A stretch of 64,000 bases of DNA. Source: Isoetes taiwanensis. Lineage: Eukaryota > Streptophyta > Lycopodiopsida > Isoetales > Isoetaceae. Made by a program: the position numbers and the translations under genes. The DNA is taken from positions 12,678,213 through 12,742,212 of the forward strand of contig JAJEKV010000038.1 of the NCBI GenBank assembly GCA_021234155.1. Direction: 5' to 3'. Numbering within the stretch: position 1 is the first letter of the stretch; each line of letters opens with the position of its first letter. Of the stretch, positions 46,501-60,470 are shown piece by piece. The notes below the pieces were generated by a model. It ran no database searches. It saw nothing but the letters and a program-made list of their open reading frames with translations, and was not told the DNA's origin.

Positions 46501-46662
46501 GATAATCAACGGCTGGAGGATATTGTGCCTTGTAAAGTGGCTGGCGGCTCCGCCAACCGAGAAGCGGCTGGCGACGCAAGCGCAGCGCCGCGAAAGTGCA
46601 ATGCAGTGGTGGGTGGCTGGCGAGCTACTTCTTGGCGCAATATCCGAGAGCCGTTGATTATC
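46501..46662. mobile_element. Foldback/MITE-like element with about 30-bp inverted ends
   Basis: The left end GATAATCAACGGCT, then GGATATTG after a 3-base spacer, is matched in reverse at the right end (CAATATCC...AGCCGTTGATTATC, 46639-46662). The 160-bp element is GC-rich inside. Frames on both strands are mirror shadows. A clear target duplication was not seen. Confidence 0.75.
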
Positions 46663-48485
46663 AAACGTAATGAATAGATGGTTCAAATTACGAATGGCAG
46701 GGAAGGCGGTGGCTATGGCAGCAACAAACACTAAATCTTGGAAATGCAAGCTTCAAAATGATGAGTCCCACTTCCATAATGCAAGAAATACTTCGAGATG
46801 TCGGCTCTTAGGCTTTTGGGGCAAAAATCCGTCTTTAGGATCTTTGGCTATGGAATCTATTCTTGAAGGTTTTGGCTATGGATATGGCAAGGTTGAATTT
46901 GAAATGTTTGTAAAGGTAGGAAGGAAATCGATTGCTTATAGCAAAAGACGTAAATGGTGAAGCATGGGATTAATGTGACTCTACATTGGAAAGCTTATGA
47001 GCGGGGGCATGAGGGTCGGGAATCTGCACAAACCCTTTTAAATCGAAACATCAAGCTTCTCTGACTCCGGCCTATATAGATGGATACGTTTGACATGAAG
47101 CAATGCTTGGCTCGAAATGGATTATTGAGGATTCAAAATGGATCTCGCCAAACCTACCCGAACCTGAATCATTGGAAATCATGCAGCTTGCAGGCTTGAA
47201 TCATTGGAGATCATGCAACTTGAATCTCGCGAAAATGGTCGGATAGAAGAAAACGAATACCAAGAACAAAGCATTAGGCGTGAGCGAAGGCGGTCAAGAA
47301 CGAAAGCGGTGCCGGAGAGCGAGCACCGGCGGTGATGAGCGGCGACGCCGCTCCACAAAAAAAGGCCAATGTTACGTCGTATAAAATTGATGGAATATGA
47401 CAGTAATTTGAACCATCTATTATTCGTTATTTATCATTCTTTATCGGGATTTTTTCTATCCTTCATTTCTGGCCATTGGATGCTCGAATATTACGTGCTC
47501 GGCGCGAAATCAAGCGCATTAAATTTCGCCACTAAAAACGCCTGCCACTTCCAATGGTCCAAAAGCAATACGGTTAGAAGGACAAAGCGAAAAAAAAAAA
47601 AGCCAAGCTGTGCCCGGCCAGGATTTGCATCAGGCACGCCATATACCTGGCGGCGGCTTCCCACCTGCCGGAATCAACCACGCTGCGGCAATCAACCATC
47701 CCACACCTCTTTGCCTCACCCTCCACGCTCTTTCGACCTAGAGCGGGCGGACATGAAGAAGAGCAGCAACTAAAAGCGAAGCCTTAAATTTTAACGCCGA
47801 GCAAAAGCCCATGCGTGCACTTTGTCCATGATTCTCGACTCCATAGCCCTCAAATCCGGCCCGGCGACTCCCAAACCACATGGTTACAAGAAAGAAAAAA
47901 ACAAGGTGAAGGCATCAGGAACCCGGTAAATTTGCGATGCTCGCCCCAAACCGGGTGGGATTCTCCCTCTTGTGGGATTCGACCTCAAGCGAATCGGCCT
48001 CAAGCTCCTCCTCTGCGCCCTTTCTCAAGCCTGGACATGCCTCCCTGACCTCTCCACCCGATCTCCAAAGCCAGATGCCAAAATTTCTTTCTAGATTGAC
48101 ACCATGAAACCACACATCCAAAATCGCATATACGGCAATAAGCAGCTCAAACCGCTACAAAAATACTCTCAAAATACGATTTGCAATACAATACAGCTGC
48201 CAAATCTAGGCCCAACCATGCCAGAGATACCCTCCCCAAATACCAAACGAAATAATAGAACATATTCATTACATTTTCATAAAATACTAAAAATCATATT
48301 AACGCGATAAAAGTAAGCGCTTTAAAAATGGCCGCATTTGACGTGACTTTGATTCAAGTTTTTGCGTAAGCTGACGAACGAAATCCTATTCAAAGGATGG
48401 CAAATCTTTTTATTTTTTCGCTCGTGCGTCCTTTTCAAAAAGCTTCGCAAACAAGCTAAGCATTCAGTCCTTGAGTTTTCTGGCG
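46663..48485. other. Region upstream of SMC6, no gene supported
   Basis: Contains several open but unconvincing frames (for example 47369-47773 and 47815-48048, proline/serine-rich). At 47501-47509 lies GGCGCGAAA, the complement of TTTCGCGCC, a perfect E2F-type site. It is about 980 bp before the SMC6 start codon, with a weaker TTTCGCC at 47524-47530. E2F control of SMC6 is inference only. Confidence 0.35.
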
Positions 48486-51400
48486 ATGGCCGCTGCAGAA
48501 CCGACTGCCGGAACCATTTCCCGTATCAGACTAGAGAATTTCATGTGCCATGATAACATGACAGTCGACTTGATCGACAATGTAAATTTTATAACTGGAC
48601 AAAACGGAAGTGAGTAAATTGCTGGAATGGTCTCTATTTGAATTTATCTGAACAATGCTGCGTAATAAGCTTTGTTGGGTATCATATTTTTAGGTGGAAA
48701 AAGTGCCATTTTGACAGCTTTGTGTGTGGCATTTGGAACAAAAGCCCGGACTACACAACGGGCAGCAAATCTGAAGGCTTTTGTGAAGAATGGATGCAGG
48801 TAACTGTGTAAAAGGATATGCCGTTCTACCATTTTGTTATATTTTTATGCTTCCTAAGTTAATTCTGATCCATGCTTTGCTGGATAAAATGAACTTTATT
48901 TTTTTTTGCAGTTATTGTCTAGTTGCTGTGGAGCTAAAAAACGAGGGTGAAGGCGCATTTAAACCTGAGTTATATGGCGGGAGGATTATTATAGAACGTC
49001 ATATCACAGGATCTGCAAATAGCTTCGTCATGAAGGACTGGCAAGGTTTGGCACTACTGCTCTGCATTTAGAACAGTTTAGGAGTTAGTAATTAAGTAAT
49101 TAGAAGTTAGCTAACGGCTCGCGTTTACATACCATCTAACAGGTAACTTAGTTTTAAAAAGACTGACGTGTTCCCAGTAAAAAATTTCTAATTTGAATCG
49201 ATGATTCCGAATAAATGCACTCAAAAACTTCTAAGGCCTACCGTAACAAAAGCTCCGATGGCAGCAGACAGAGCTATTCCAAAGGCACGACCCATAATCT
49301 TATGGAATACTTTACTCATCAGACTATAAATTGCTAAGACTTATGGATTTCAGAACTAGCAGAGTTTCTTGATTTTTGCATGCAGTTGAGCCACGTCGAG
49401 CAGGCGATACCTGGAAAGAGTGAATTGAGGATGGCTTTATGCAGAGCTACTAATATTACCTGCTATCGTTGCAAAATATGCAAGAAAGTCAATAATGACA
49501 AAATTTGAGGAGATAAAAGTTCCACCTCGCTGGTTAATTTGAAAAGCTTCAGGCACCACAACGAAAATTATGGGTTGAACTATATAAAACGTTTGTTTAA
49601 AGTTTCTGCTATATTTTTGCATGACCACTATGGGTAAACATGTGATAGTTGAGATAAATGGACTTGTATCCATCAGACAGCTACAACGTATTGCCAAGTT
49701 CATATTAATAGATCTGCATCAGTCATGCAATGTTCTTTGACTTCATATTGGATATTCATCAACTTTCAATTTTGACCTGGAAAATAATGAAGTTGCTTGA
49801 GTGCCCAACGATATTGTATCATGTATTCATTAAAAAGTTGTTGCTGATAAGTGAAAAGCTCTTGCTTCCATTCAAAGAAGGATTGCTTGGGCAGTACGAC
49901 ATCCACAATTGGTTCAGCATAATTAACTATTAAGGCATGTGTTTGCTACTCAGGAAGCTCTTCCGTGGTAAACATTAGTGCTGGAGTTTGGTCCTGGAGA
50001 AATTTCAGCAAACTAGTTAAAACCAATTGACTATTTTCCTTGATAAAATCATTTTTTATTGAATGGTTCATGATAGAAAGACCATGTATGACTTGAAATA
50101 TCTTTGAACACAATGATTTAAGCAATTCTAACATAAAAAACAATTGACTTTTTGAAAATTGTGCCTTCTCATTAGGTCCAAAGAGAGTATAGTGTTTGTT
50201 TGATGAAGGCCTGAAACTTTAGATACATAATTGCTAGTTTTAACCTCCCACTGAACTTGTCTTTCTGCTCCAGGTAAAAAGGTCGCAACAAAAATAGAAG
50301 ACCTTAAAGACTTAGTAGATCATTTTAGTGTAAGTAGCATTTCAACTCCTTAGCAATGTTTAGAGTTTTCACTATCTGATATACTGTATCTCCTTGTGTA
50401 GATAGATGTAGACAACCCTTGCATTATAATGTCTCAGGACAAGAGTCGGGAGTTTCTTCACACAGGCTCTGCGAAGGAAAAATTCAAGGTAGTATTGCAT
50501 TCGAAAGCTCAAATATGTCTAAGGGTGTTAAGTTTAGGTCGATTTGTTCATGCAGGTATTAGTAAACTGTGGTCAATCTAGCGTAACTTTTCTCTGGTGT
50601 TTGATGTATGATGTATGTATCTGACCTGCCTCTCTCTTGTCTGGCTTGGACAGTTCTTTTACAAGGCGACATTATTGCAACGATTAGATGACCTTCTTAG
50701 GAGCATAGACAAGGCCATTGTACAAGCTTATGGTATACTTCAAGAAATGAAAGATCTGCTGAAGCAGTTACAAGAATCAAGGAAGAAGATAGAAAAGGAC
50801 ATGCAGTTTTTGGGACAAATGGAGGAGATGACAGGACAAGTGAGCACATTGAAGAAGAAACTTAGCTGGGCACATGTATATGAAGTCGACCATGAGATTG
50901 AAGAGCAGTCAAAAGAGCTTGAGCAGCTTGATACACGTATTGCCAAGTGTCAACAGAAAATCAACGAGAAAAAGGTTATTGTTAATAAGCTGTCTTCATT
51001 GTTATCATTGAGAGATTTATCTGTCCAAGCAATTAGATACTACTTGGCTTTGAAAGCACATGTTCCTCCTAGAGATTTTAAGTTATTTGTATAATACTAA
51101 GGGGCTTCTGCTTCTGACTTATAATCTGTTATTGCAGTTGATTTATGAACACAAATTGCAGGCTTGTGAAGAGAAAAGGGCGGCTATTGCTGACGTACTT
51201 CAGAGGGTTGAAGAACGTAAAGAACAGCAGAATGATATTCAACATAAGATTTCCCTGGTTCGAACTCATTAAACTCTCTATAATTTACGTTCAGTTCAGG
51301 TGCACTTCGTTTACTGCTTCACCATCAGCTATATATATCATTTAATATCTACTATTCATTATTTTACCTCATTATATTTTCTTGATATTTGACTGTGCAA

Positions 51401-54400
51401 ATTCCATGGATCTCTTCTGTCTAGGCAACGAGACATAAAACTCAGTTAGAAGAAGAGTTACATGACTTCCAGGACCTAATTGACAGAAAACTGGAAAGGA
51501 AGAGGTCATTGGAACAACATGCACGTGAAATTGGTGAACGTTTTGCAGAAAATACACAGGTATGACATGCTAGGTTATCAAAGTTGAGTTCTTTCTAACA
51601 GGATGTCTGATGGCGTTTTTCCATTCTATGTGGTTTTATCATTAGTATGCTGATTCTTCCAACATCAGGACTGCTGCTTCTTCCAACCAGATTAGATTAT
51701 AATTCAGATATAGCTTGTTGTCTTCTCCTTTTAGTGGAAGGAACCTCGGGTTATCCTTGTGAAAAGAACGAACTTTTTCATGGGCTTAGTCGTTGTCAAC
51801 ATCATTAAAAATGCAATTCTAACATTCAGAACCCGAATTTTGTTTTCGAGCAGGTGCAGGAAAGGGAAATACATGACAGACTTAAGTGCATCGAAGCTCG
51901 CATTGACAGCCTCTGCAGTGAACTCCAAATGCAAGTTCTCATATCCTGTTTTAGTTATTTTGTGCTGTACTTGCAATTGCAAGTTTAATTTATGCATTTT
52001 AACTGTTCAGTTGGTCAAAGCCTTTCAGAATTCTGAAATCCGGTCATCATCGAATTTGTAGGGATATACTTTCTATGCTCCTCTAAGCGACGCTTAATCA
52101 ACTTGTGTTTCTCTTGTTTAGATAAGTAGAGTCATGGCGTTTCTAAATCACATTGGTAAAGTGGAGTTACAATAAATCAAATGGGATAAGTGACATTCTG
52201 TAATGCCAATGCTTTTGAGTAGTCATGAAAACCCTTTCTCTAGCTGTTATGAATTACCAACTTAGTAAAGGATACCATATAAATCCGTCATGGTCTCCAA
52301 ATTTAGTATTAGTGACTTGCTTCCTATCGTTCTCGACAAAAGGTGTATTGGGTCTTTCGTGTGTCCATTCTTGTGCTATGAAGGGCACACCAGCCCGCAG
52401 ATTCATGCAATTAGTTTGGCCATTGCATGATCTGAAAATGTGCCCTCTAAATTGTATGCATAGGTATGTGTAATTGCACAGTTTGGAACATTTTATTCTC
52501 ATTCTTAGAATGAGCAACTGAAACAAGTGCAACTCAGCTTACATGGAAAGGAAGCACAATTGGAGGAAGGAATAAGCAATATGAACATAGATATCCAGAG
52601 AAGGAATAAAAATGTAAGCCTTTTGGTGGATCTTATGAACCAAGCTCATCACAAAATCTGATTCTGATGCTTAACTGTTTCCTTAATTGCAGCTTGAGGA
52701 AAAGCAAGGTAAGGCACGTGATATGGAAAGGTACATTCGGCATCTTCAGAGCCAACAAAGCAATAAGGTTAATCTTTGATATTGGAGTGCCTTTGGCATG
52801 TTCGAGGACTCTGTATAGCTGTGTGCATTTTGCAGGTAACAGCATTCGGAGGGGAGCAGGTGCTTCGTTTGCTCCAACACATTGAGAGACAGCATCATCG
52901 CTTCACAAAGCCACCATTGGGACCCATTGGTGTCCATGTTGTATGTCAAGTCCATCCTTATCAAGTATTGTGCACATAGTAAATTGAGGGAAGGTCATAT
53001 TGTGGTTATATGCAGGCACTAGTTGGAGAAGACTCGTGGGCACTTGCAGTGGAAGTGGCAATTGGGAAGCTTCTAAACGCATTTGTTGTAACAAACCAGA
53101 AGGATATGCTATTGCTTCGCCAGTGTGCTAATGAAAGTGGATATAAATCCTTCCCAATTATCATTTATGATTTTGAGCATCCCCTGTACGTTATATAGAT
53201 AGCTATGTTTTCCCAAATGATCAGATGCTGTTGTTTTTAGATGCATTGCTGTAATCTTTAGATGCATTGGGTGGTATTTGCTGGCATGCATATGAGTGTG
53301 TTGATGCTGAATTATTCATCAACTTACAGCTGGGGACAGCTTAAATATTGAGTGTGCAATATTCGTTGCTTGTCTGTATCTAACATGGCATGTGTCTTTT
53401 TCGCTTTAGATTGAAGCTCCCAGAGAGAATGCTACCCGAACAAAGTTTAACAACTGTATTCTCAGTGCTTCAAACTGAATATGCAACGGTTATGAATGTT
53501 CTTATTGACCAGGTTAGAAAGCAAACGTCTCTAGTTTAATTTTCGCTGCACCAATTCATGCACTTCCAGTACTCATGATGCACTAAAATATTTAGTGTTT
53601 ACTGTAAAAGGTTGAATATTTATGGTTTTTTATTGTAGCTTAATGCTACCAGTGTTCTTGTGTTGGTAGACTACTGTTTTCATAATTCGTATGGATACAG
53701 GGATCCAGCTTACAACAGCTAGATAGAATGCCTTCTACAATGGGTCATAGGTGGTGCACAATCTGAGCCACTCAACTATGGTGCAAAGCATAGGTTCTGT
53801 TTTAGGCTGCACGAATTCTTCTTCTTAATAGATCCGTTGACACTTCTTCAAAATCGAACGCTAACTGGCTATGAAGATAAACTAAGAAAGCTATTACTTC
53901 TCTCTTTTAGCATTTCCTAATCCTGATCCCTGCAAGTGGTGCTTTGAATCTATCTGCCAATGATCACCAGTTAAATTGAAGATGTAGAATACCTGTTCGA
54001 TCTGCTTTCTTATGAAGCAGACCTGAGTATCAAGATGATTGATAGCAGGATGCCACGTTTCATCTTTAGTCAGCTCTATTGCTCCAGAGTTATCCTGTTG
54101 GCTGCAGACTTGGTAAAAAAATGAGTCAACGACAACAATTGCTTTTTACTACCTGTACACATTAAAGCTTGTGAGACTAACAGTGCTTTGTGTCTTGGAC
54201 GCCTTAGACAAAATGATCACTTCTGGTATTGCTTTATCACAATGGACGGACTGAGGATGTACGTCAAATCTTCCTGATTTTCGATACTGCATTTATAATT
54301 TTCTTGTGTGTTAAGCTTCTTACATCCAATGATTATGTGCTAACGTGGTAAAATTGTTATTGAATTCAACTACCTTGATGCAATACTTAATGATTCACTC

Positions 54401-57400
54401 TGCAGGTTCTCTCGTGGAGGTAGCCAAACAACACAGCCAAAGGAAAGAAGCATTAGATCTGGACGTTTGGGCCGGAGACTGCATGAGAATATGGTTCAAG
54501 CTGCTGGAGAGTTTGAGGAGATCCAGCAATCTTGCATGCTTGCTCAAAGTCAGAAACGCGCAATTGAAGAGAAGTGGAGAACCGAAGAGGACAACTTGTT
54601 AGAAATTAAAGTGCATATCTTGCTTGTGTCATTTAAAACATGCTGTGATTTGCCATAAATTCTAAGACATCCTTTTTGGAATATAGAAGCGTAGAATGGA
54701 AGTGCAGAAAGAGTTAACAAGGGAAGAGCTAAACCTCCGTGATACAAAAATCAGCGTGTCTTTAGATGCAGAAGCAAGTACACATGCCAATACTGACGAG
54801 CTTGAGCAGGAAGTCGCAGTACGTCCCATTCCTGGATTGGATTCTTGCCTTGCTCTTTCGTTTTAGAATCTCATTGCTCTTTTGATTTGCGACTATAGAA
54901 GGTCCAGCTGCAAAAGCCCAAACTAAGTTATGAGGCACAGATATCACTGTTAAGCAGTCAGTTTTACATGGTTAAGACAATCAGGTGCTTCTGGCTTGTA
55001 AATGGATGCTTCGTTTAAAGGAAATGATGTTGGTTGTTTGAAGTTCCTTCAGAACATATCTAACATCCAGATAAGTTCTCTAGATCTTACAGCAGTGTTC
55101 ATAAGTTGAAGCCAGCCAGAGTAAGGCCCAATTCTGCTATCTCCTAGTTAAAGCTCAACTGCAAGATGATCAGGGTTTCCGAGTTGAATTAGTCCAAATT
55201 TGTTTTGTGGACCAACATCTTTAGCACCACATGCCTAGGTACTGGTGTCCGGTATACCGGAAAGAGGTAGATAGATAGACATGCCATGTGGCTTGACAGA
55301 GACGAAGGAAGTTTCTAGGAGTGGAAGAGAAGGCATGCTATAAGTAGGTAAGTCCATCTAACTGCACAGAAACGATGGGCCTGACAACATCCGAGATGGA
55401 TGATCCAGACGATTCTGTTATTGCCATATTGAACAAAATTATACTGCTGGTTGTCCAGGACATACTATATGTGACATGCCAGCCTATTCTTCCCGTGCCA
55501 CCTTATTAACATGTGACTTAACATCGACAAGGATGTTTCTTCTTCATTGTGTTTCTGAATGGCCTTAACTTCCTCAAAATGACTGATCATAGAAGAAATC
55601 TGTTGAAAAGGCAGATCACTCTCTTCTTATGAAGTCAGGCCCTCTACCTGGGCCATTTAATCCTATTCCAAGAGAGCTATCCTGAAAGCCCCAAGAAGAA
55701 TAAAGCAGGCAGCAAAAAAGTCATAAGCAGTCTTTTAAAATAGAAAGCAAGTCTGACATCACACATGTCTAGGAGGCTGCAATGTGCCTAGCTGTATATG
55801 GTTGTTAATTGTAGACGCTAATATAATATTTCTAAATCAGAAAGTGTATAAAACATGTGTGTAGGCCATTCATTATCTATATTGAATTTTCAGGCCCACG
55901 TTTGAGGTAAGGGTTGCATTTTATTCTTAACTTTCGTTGCATAATTTTATGTGCTGAAACAGGAAATCTTTGCTGAGGTCGAGGAAAAGCAATGCTCTGC
56001 AGAAAAGCTGCGTCTTCAGTTACTGATAGCACAAGAAAACTGCGATAATGCAAAAGCTCAGTTTAATAAGTTGCGTGGTAAGATGATTTCTTGAAAGGTT
56101 TTTATTTAGAAGTGTGCCAAGACTGTATCCATTATCAAGTTTTGTTACGAGAGCTGATTTTGGGCACTTTCTTATATACGTATGGATCCATATTAAGTTA
56201 GGACATGGAAGGAGTATATGCGATTGAGGGTAGCTGTGCTTACATCTGATCATCTTAACCACTAGGAGCATAACCAAAGTCAGTAGTGTGTAACGAGTAT
56301 GCAGTGATTGTCTTACAATAATCCCAATTTTGTAGATTACAAGGATATAAGATGCTGACTGTTTTTCTGCGTGTCGGTCGTACTCTGGTAAGAACAGGTG
56401 GATGTCTATGCACGCTCAAAATCCGACGGGATTGGATCTCTCAGAATCACAAAGAATATGAAATTAAGACTTTTATTGTTCTTGTTAAGTATGAAAGCCA
56501 ATATCCACTTATTGTTTTTGGACCAGATGAAATTTCCTTTTTGCAAGTACTCTTTTTTTTCACCAAGCTGCACCTAGAAAAAAAGCAGACGTACATGCAT
56601 AAGTTTTCACTATTGATCATATTTTGTTTTTGTTCGCTTCGTCCTATAGAAGCTGCAAAGGATGATTTTGAGACACTGCAGATTGTGGAGAAGGAATTGC
56701 AGTCATTAGAAGATGACGCAAATGCTGCTAACTCTGTAAGTGTCCATAAAAAGTTTGGCTCTTATTGTTGTGGACTTTGAATAGTCTATTGCACCTATCT
56801 TTACTATGATTGAGTAGCAAGCTTTATCCCAATTGTCTGCATTCATTATCATAGGCCACTTAAACAATGATAATCAATTACACTATTCTAAACTATTGAA
56901 TCAACATTCTTTAAGATTGAAGCATGGTTAACAATGGTTGCAGCGGCCATTTACTCTGGAAATCAGCTTTTCCGTTGTTACTTTGGTTTTGAATCAAACG
57001 AATCGCTGCTTCTTCGACACATTTGCATAACCTGTAAGATATGAAAATAGTTGCAGACCCTGTCATTTCTGGCATGCAAAAAATTGAGATGTGTCCTACA
57101 TATGGCTATGTAACAAAGCTCGGGCCACTCCTAGAAAGTTCACAAACTGCCTTGGTCAATTTATAAGTTCTTCGCAGATCCAAGCACTGGTTGTTTTTGG
57201 CCTGTTGTCTACATAATTAATTAGTTGGTATAGTTTAAGTTGATGTTCTCCCTAAGCTTTGGCTGACCTGATGAATATCATTAACAGGTGGTTGATTATT
57301 TTACTCAACACTTAAATGGAAGGTTCTTCCCCAGACGGAAGGCCATTGAAGAAGGAGTGGAGAAACTTCACAAGAAGCGTAAGGTTAGTGATTGTATTCT

Positions 57401-59886
57401 TCTGGACATCCCAGTATCTATTGTTAGATATTGATGTAGATATATATGAGTTTTTTCTTGATGTAAGTTATGGATGATACATTCCAAGTACAGATCATAA
57501 ACAACAGTGTTGGATATTGATGTAGATAAATTCTGGAATAGCGTCTCAAATTTGCCCCGAGGATGAAGTGAATCAGTTAGGAGGCGAAAAAGAAACCCCA
57601 CAGAAACTAGGAACTCAACTTAATTGTCTCTTGGAACGTATTAAACATGACAGGAGGTAAGTCTCAAGTTAGTGCAACATTTTGGGAATATAATAAAATT
57701 GGAAGGGACTATCTTGAGAGAAGATATGCATGAGATAAAACAAAGTTTACAAGGAAGCAAAGGCTCAGAAGAACTTACGACATGTAGAAGGTTGGGACAA
57801 ATTGTGCTGTGATTAATTTAAAACACGCGGTAGTATAAAAAAGCCGCAGATATTATGTTTTAGTGAACTGAATGAGGAACACTTTAACCAGAAGACTATA
57901 GCGTAAAAGGAATTGGCTCCGTCAGAAGTGCATAATGCAGCCCAAAGACCACTCATTCCAGTATCCTAGCATTAGCTCAAGGTGTGCCTCCAAATGTGTA
58001 AGAAAGGCTCCAATTCAGACTGGAAAAATTTGCTTCTCCTGGCTTTCCACTGCATAAGGCAATCAATATGCTTGGCTGTAGAATGTATGAAAGCACCAAT
58101 AGGTCTGGTTTTACATTTTGCGTTTCATTTTTGTGTTTCTCCCCACAGTTCAGTCATGCCGTATTCAGTTTATCTCTCTCTTAATCTCTTTTCCATTCAG
58201 GTGATTTTTAAAGAAGAGATCTATTGAGGATGAATTGGCTACCCAGGACCCACCATTGCCCTCTTTACTCCCCATCCATTAGGATAACCAGGCTTAGCCT
58301 CCTGTCCCTCTCCAGTTTTTCTACGTTAATTTCACACTGGCTTTCACTTTGTTAGACACTAGGATGCATCTCTAATTAAAGTGAACTCATATTTGTTTTT
58401 CTGATATACAGAGCTGTTTGTCATGGAGCCCATGAGCTTCACAAGAAGCATGAAAAGATACAAAAACAGCTGCTTAGACAAGAAACTATGTGCAATACGT
58501 CTGCTACGAAACTAGATGTGTGTTGATGAATGCTTATCTGCATTGCAATATTATTGTTATGGGCTTATTCAACTTATTTCTTCAGATCTTAAGTAAAGTA
58601 ATTGAAGATAGAAAGGTAAAATTTAAAGAGAGCAGAAGTTATTGTCGTCAACAACTCAGATTGTGGTATGTAAACATATAAAAATTTCTATGTTTTACCG
58701 ACTTTTATCTCATCATTATCATGTTATAAGCTTTTGCTAGACAATGAAACAGGTTTCAGAGATACTTAAATAGAAAGGGTTTTATTGGCGACATCAAGGT
58801 TGACTATAATTTAGAAGAACTCTCACTGCAAGTGAGTTATTACACGTTTCTTTTATTTTGGGTCAAGTAATTTTTATATAATGTTAATTTCTTGTGCTGG
58901 TTGGTAGGTTCAAACTCCTCAAGGCAATTCAAGGGCTTCTGTCAATGATATACGTGTCTTATCTGGTATAAGTCTCGATTAACTGCCTTTAAACTTCACC
59001 TTTCCAAATAATGTGCATAAAATTTACAGGTGGGGAACGATCATTCTCAACTCTAAGTTTTGCACTAGCCCTGCATGCAATGACAGAGTCACCTTTTCGT
59101 GCAATGGATGAGTTTGATGTTTTTATGGTATAGTATTGAAAGACCAACCTATTGCCCCTCTTTCCGTGTTTACTGATCCAGTATCGACATCTGTTGCAGG
59201 ATGCAATAAACCGGAAAATAAGTCTTGATACAGTTGTAAAGTTTGCACTGGAGCAAGGCTCGCAATGGATTTTTATAACTCCTCATGACATCAGGTTTGT
59301 AAAAAAAATTTGCAACATTTAAGATGGACGTGGAAAGGACAGTTGTGTAGAACAATAGTCTTAATGCACATGGCTGGCATTTTCTTTAATAATGGTAAGA
59401 CTGATGATTGTTAGTTTTTGTTTTCGTTTGGAGGTTGTGACTCTAATAAAAAACTGCTAAAACGCGAGAGTTGAATGCCCTGCTTGAGGGGAACCTGTTA
59501 TTGTCAAGCGCAGCTAGCGATGACTATGCCTAACAACATTAAATTCTACTGCCAATTCAATTGGTGTTTCCTAGCATTTACATAACCCAACAGATCTTTA
59601 TCTTATTGAAAGAAGATGGTATGGACCTTTCAGAAACCATCTATCTTCAGCCCTTTTCATAAGCTGCTTTATGACTTAGATACGGTTTTGGAGGAGATTG
59701 AACGTTTAGTCTGGTTATCGTATCTGTGATTGTATCCAGTCTATTTCTTTTGACTTGCAGCTTTTTTTTGTTTGTCCTAAATTAGATATAACTGGTATGA
59801 TTTATTAACTTTTGTCTATTATTTGTAGCATGGTTGAAGCGAACGCGAAAGTGAAGAAACAACTGATGGCGGCACCACGATCTTAG
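48486..59886 (+). CDS. SMC6: Structural maintenance of chromosomes protein 6 (SMC5/6 complex ATPase)
   Basis: Twenty-nine inferred exons: 48486-48609, 48694-48799, 48912-49045, 50274-50329, 50402-50488, 50654-50974, 51138-51257, 51425-51559, 51854-51934, 52509-52613, 52693-52767, 52836-52940, 53016-53185, 53410-53512, 53701-53750, 54184-54258, 54406-54610, 54687-54818, 55963-56077, 56650-56735, 57288-57383, 57526-57656, 58412-58517, 58586-58665, 58753-58831, 58908-58965, 59030-59127, 59200-59294 and 59829-59886. The product is about 1061 aa, the usual plant SMC6 size. Features: [11 protein letters not shown] (Walker A, 38-45), [13 protein letters not shown], coiled coil, hinge (about 449-575, FGGE and PPLGPIG), coiled coil with [16 protein letters not shown] (signature, about 977) and MDEFDVFM (Walker B, about 1004). 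SMC6 pairs with SMC5 in nuclear DNA repair and sister-chromatid work. Exon 6 end, exon 7 end and exons 15-16 are the least certain joins. Confidence 0.95.
53920..54113 (-). pseudogene. Ty1/copia RNase H relic in SMC6 intron 15, antisense
   Basis: On the minus strand the intron reads [16 protein letters not shown], then [20 protein letters not shown], the DNQGAI...H.KHIDI..HFIR signature near the end of copia polyproteins, and then loses similarity. Only this part is preserved; no LTR was found. It explains part of the length of the intron between exons 15 and 16. Confidence 0.75.
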
Positions 59887-60033
59887 TTTGTAGTATGTGT
59901 ACTTGGCTATAAAAGATGTAAATTTCTATAACCTTTCAAGTTTTATAAATAGACGCCTAAGAAATCGCTATAAATTACACTTTTCTGAAACCAAGCAATT
60001 ACAACTCCATTGCATAAGCATGAGAAGGCCGCC
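59887..60033 (+). other. SMC6 3' UTR region
   Basis: AT-rich sequence after the stop. ATAAAT near 59946 is a possible polyadenylation signal. Confidence 0.35.
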
Positions 60034-60165
60034 TTGAGCAAAAATGATAGAAAATCATATCCTTTTTGAGTAGCAATATAATTTGTTTAGGAACAATCTT
60101 TGAGCAAAAATGATAGAAAATCATATCCTTTTTGAGTAGCAATATAATTTGTTTAGGAACAATCT
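60034..60165. repeat. Perfect or near-perfect 66-bp tandem duplication
   Basis: Units start TTGAGCAAAAATGATAG at 60034 and 60100 and appear identical. Recent, judging by identity. Confidence 0.92.
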
Positions 60166-60379
60166 TTAACCATATGTTAAACCGTAGGCCGAAGGGATGA
60201 AAGGCATTGAGTGCTAATAAGGTCATGGGACTCTTTCTAATGCATTTTGTTTCTGCCGAAATGAGGCTTTAATTAGGAAAATAAGGTTCGAATGTGAAGC
60301 AATGAGCTTAAATCTGGAGACTAAGGTACTTGTAAATGGGTCTCCTTCAAGGAAAATCATCGACAACATGTTAATACGA

Positions 60380-60470
60380 CTCGAAAAATCTACCATGCTA
60401 CCCAGTTGCTTGAATTCAAATGCGGCTCGAAAAATCTACCAAACCCAGTTGCTTGAATTCAAATGCGGCT
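60380..60470. repeat. 46-bp tandem duplication
   Basis: Two copies contain CTCGAAAAATCTACC and CCCAGTTGCTTGAATTC, then AAATGCGGCT, differing by a few bases. Confidence 0.85.

Noticed and set aside
54897-54960. Extra SMC6 exon after an acceptor-like ACTATAG
   Set aside because: The neighbouring exons (ending 54818 and starting 55963) join in phase and give a continuous SMC6-like coiled coil without it.
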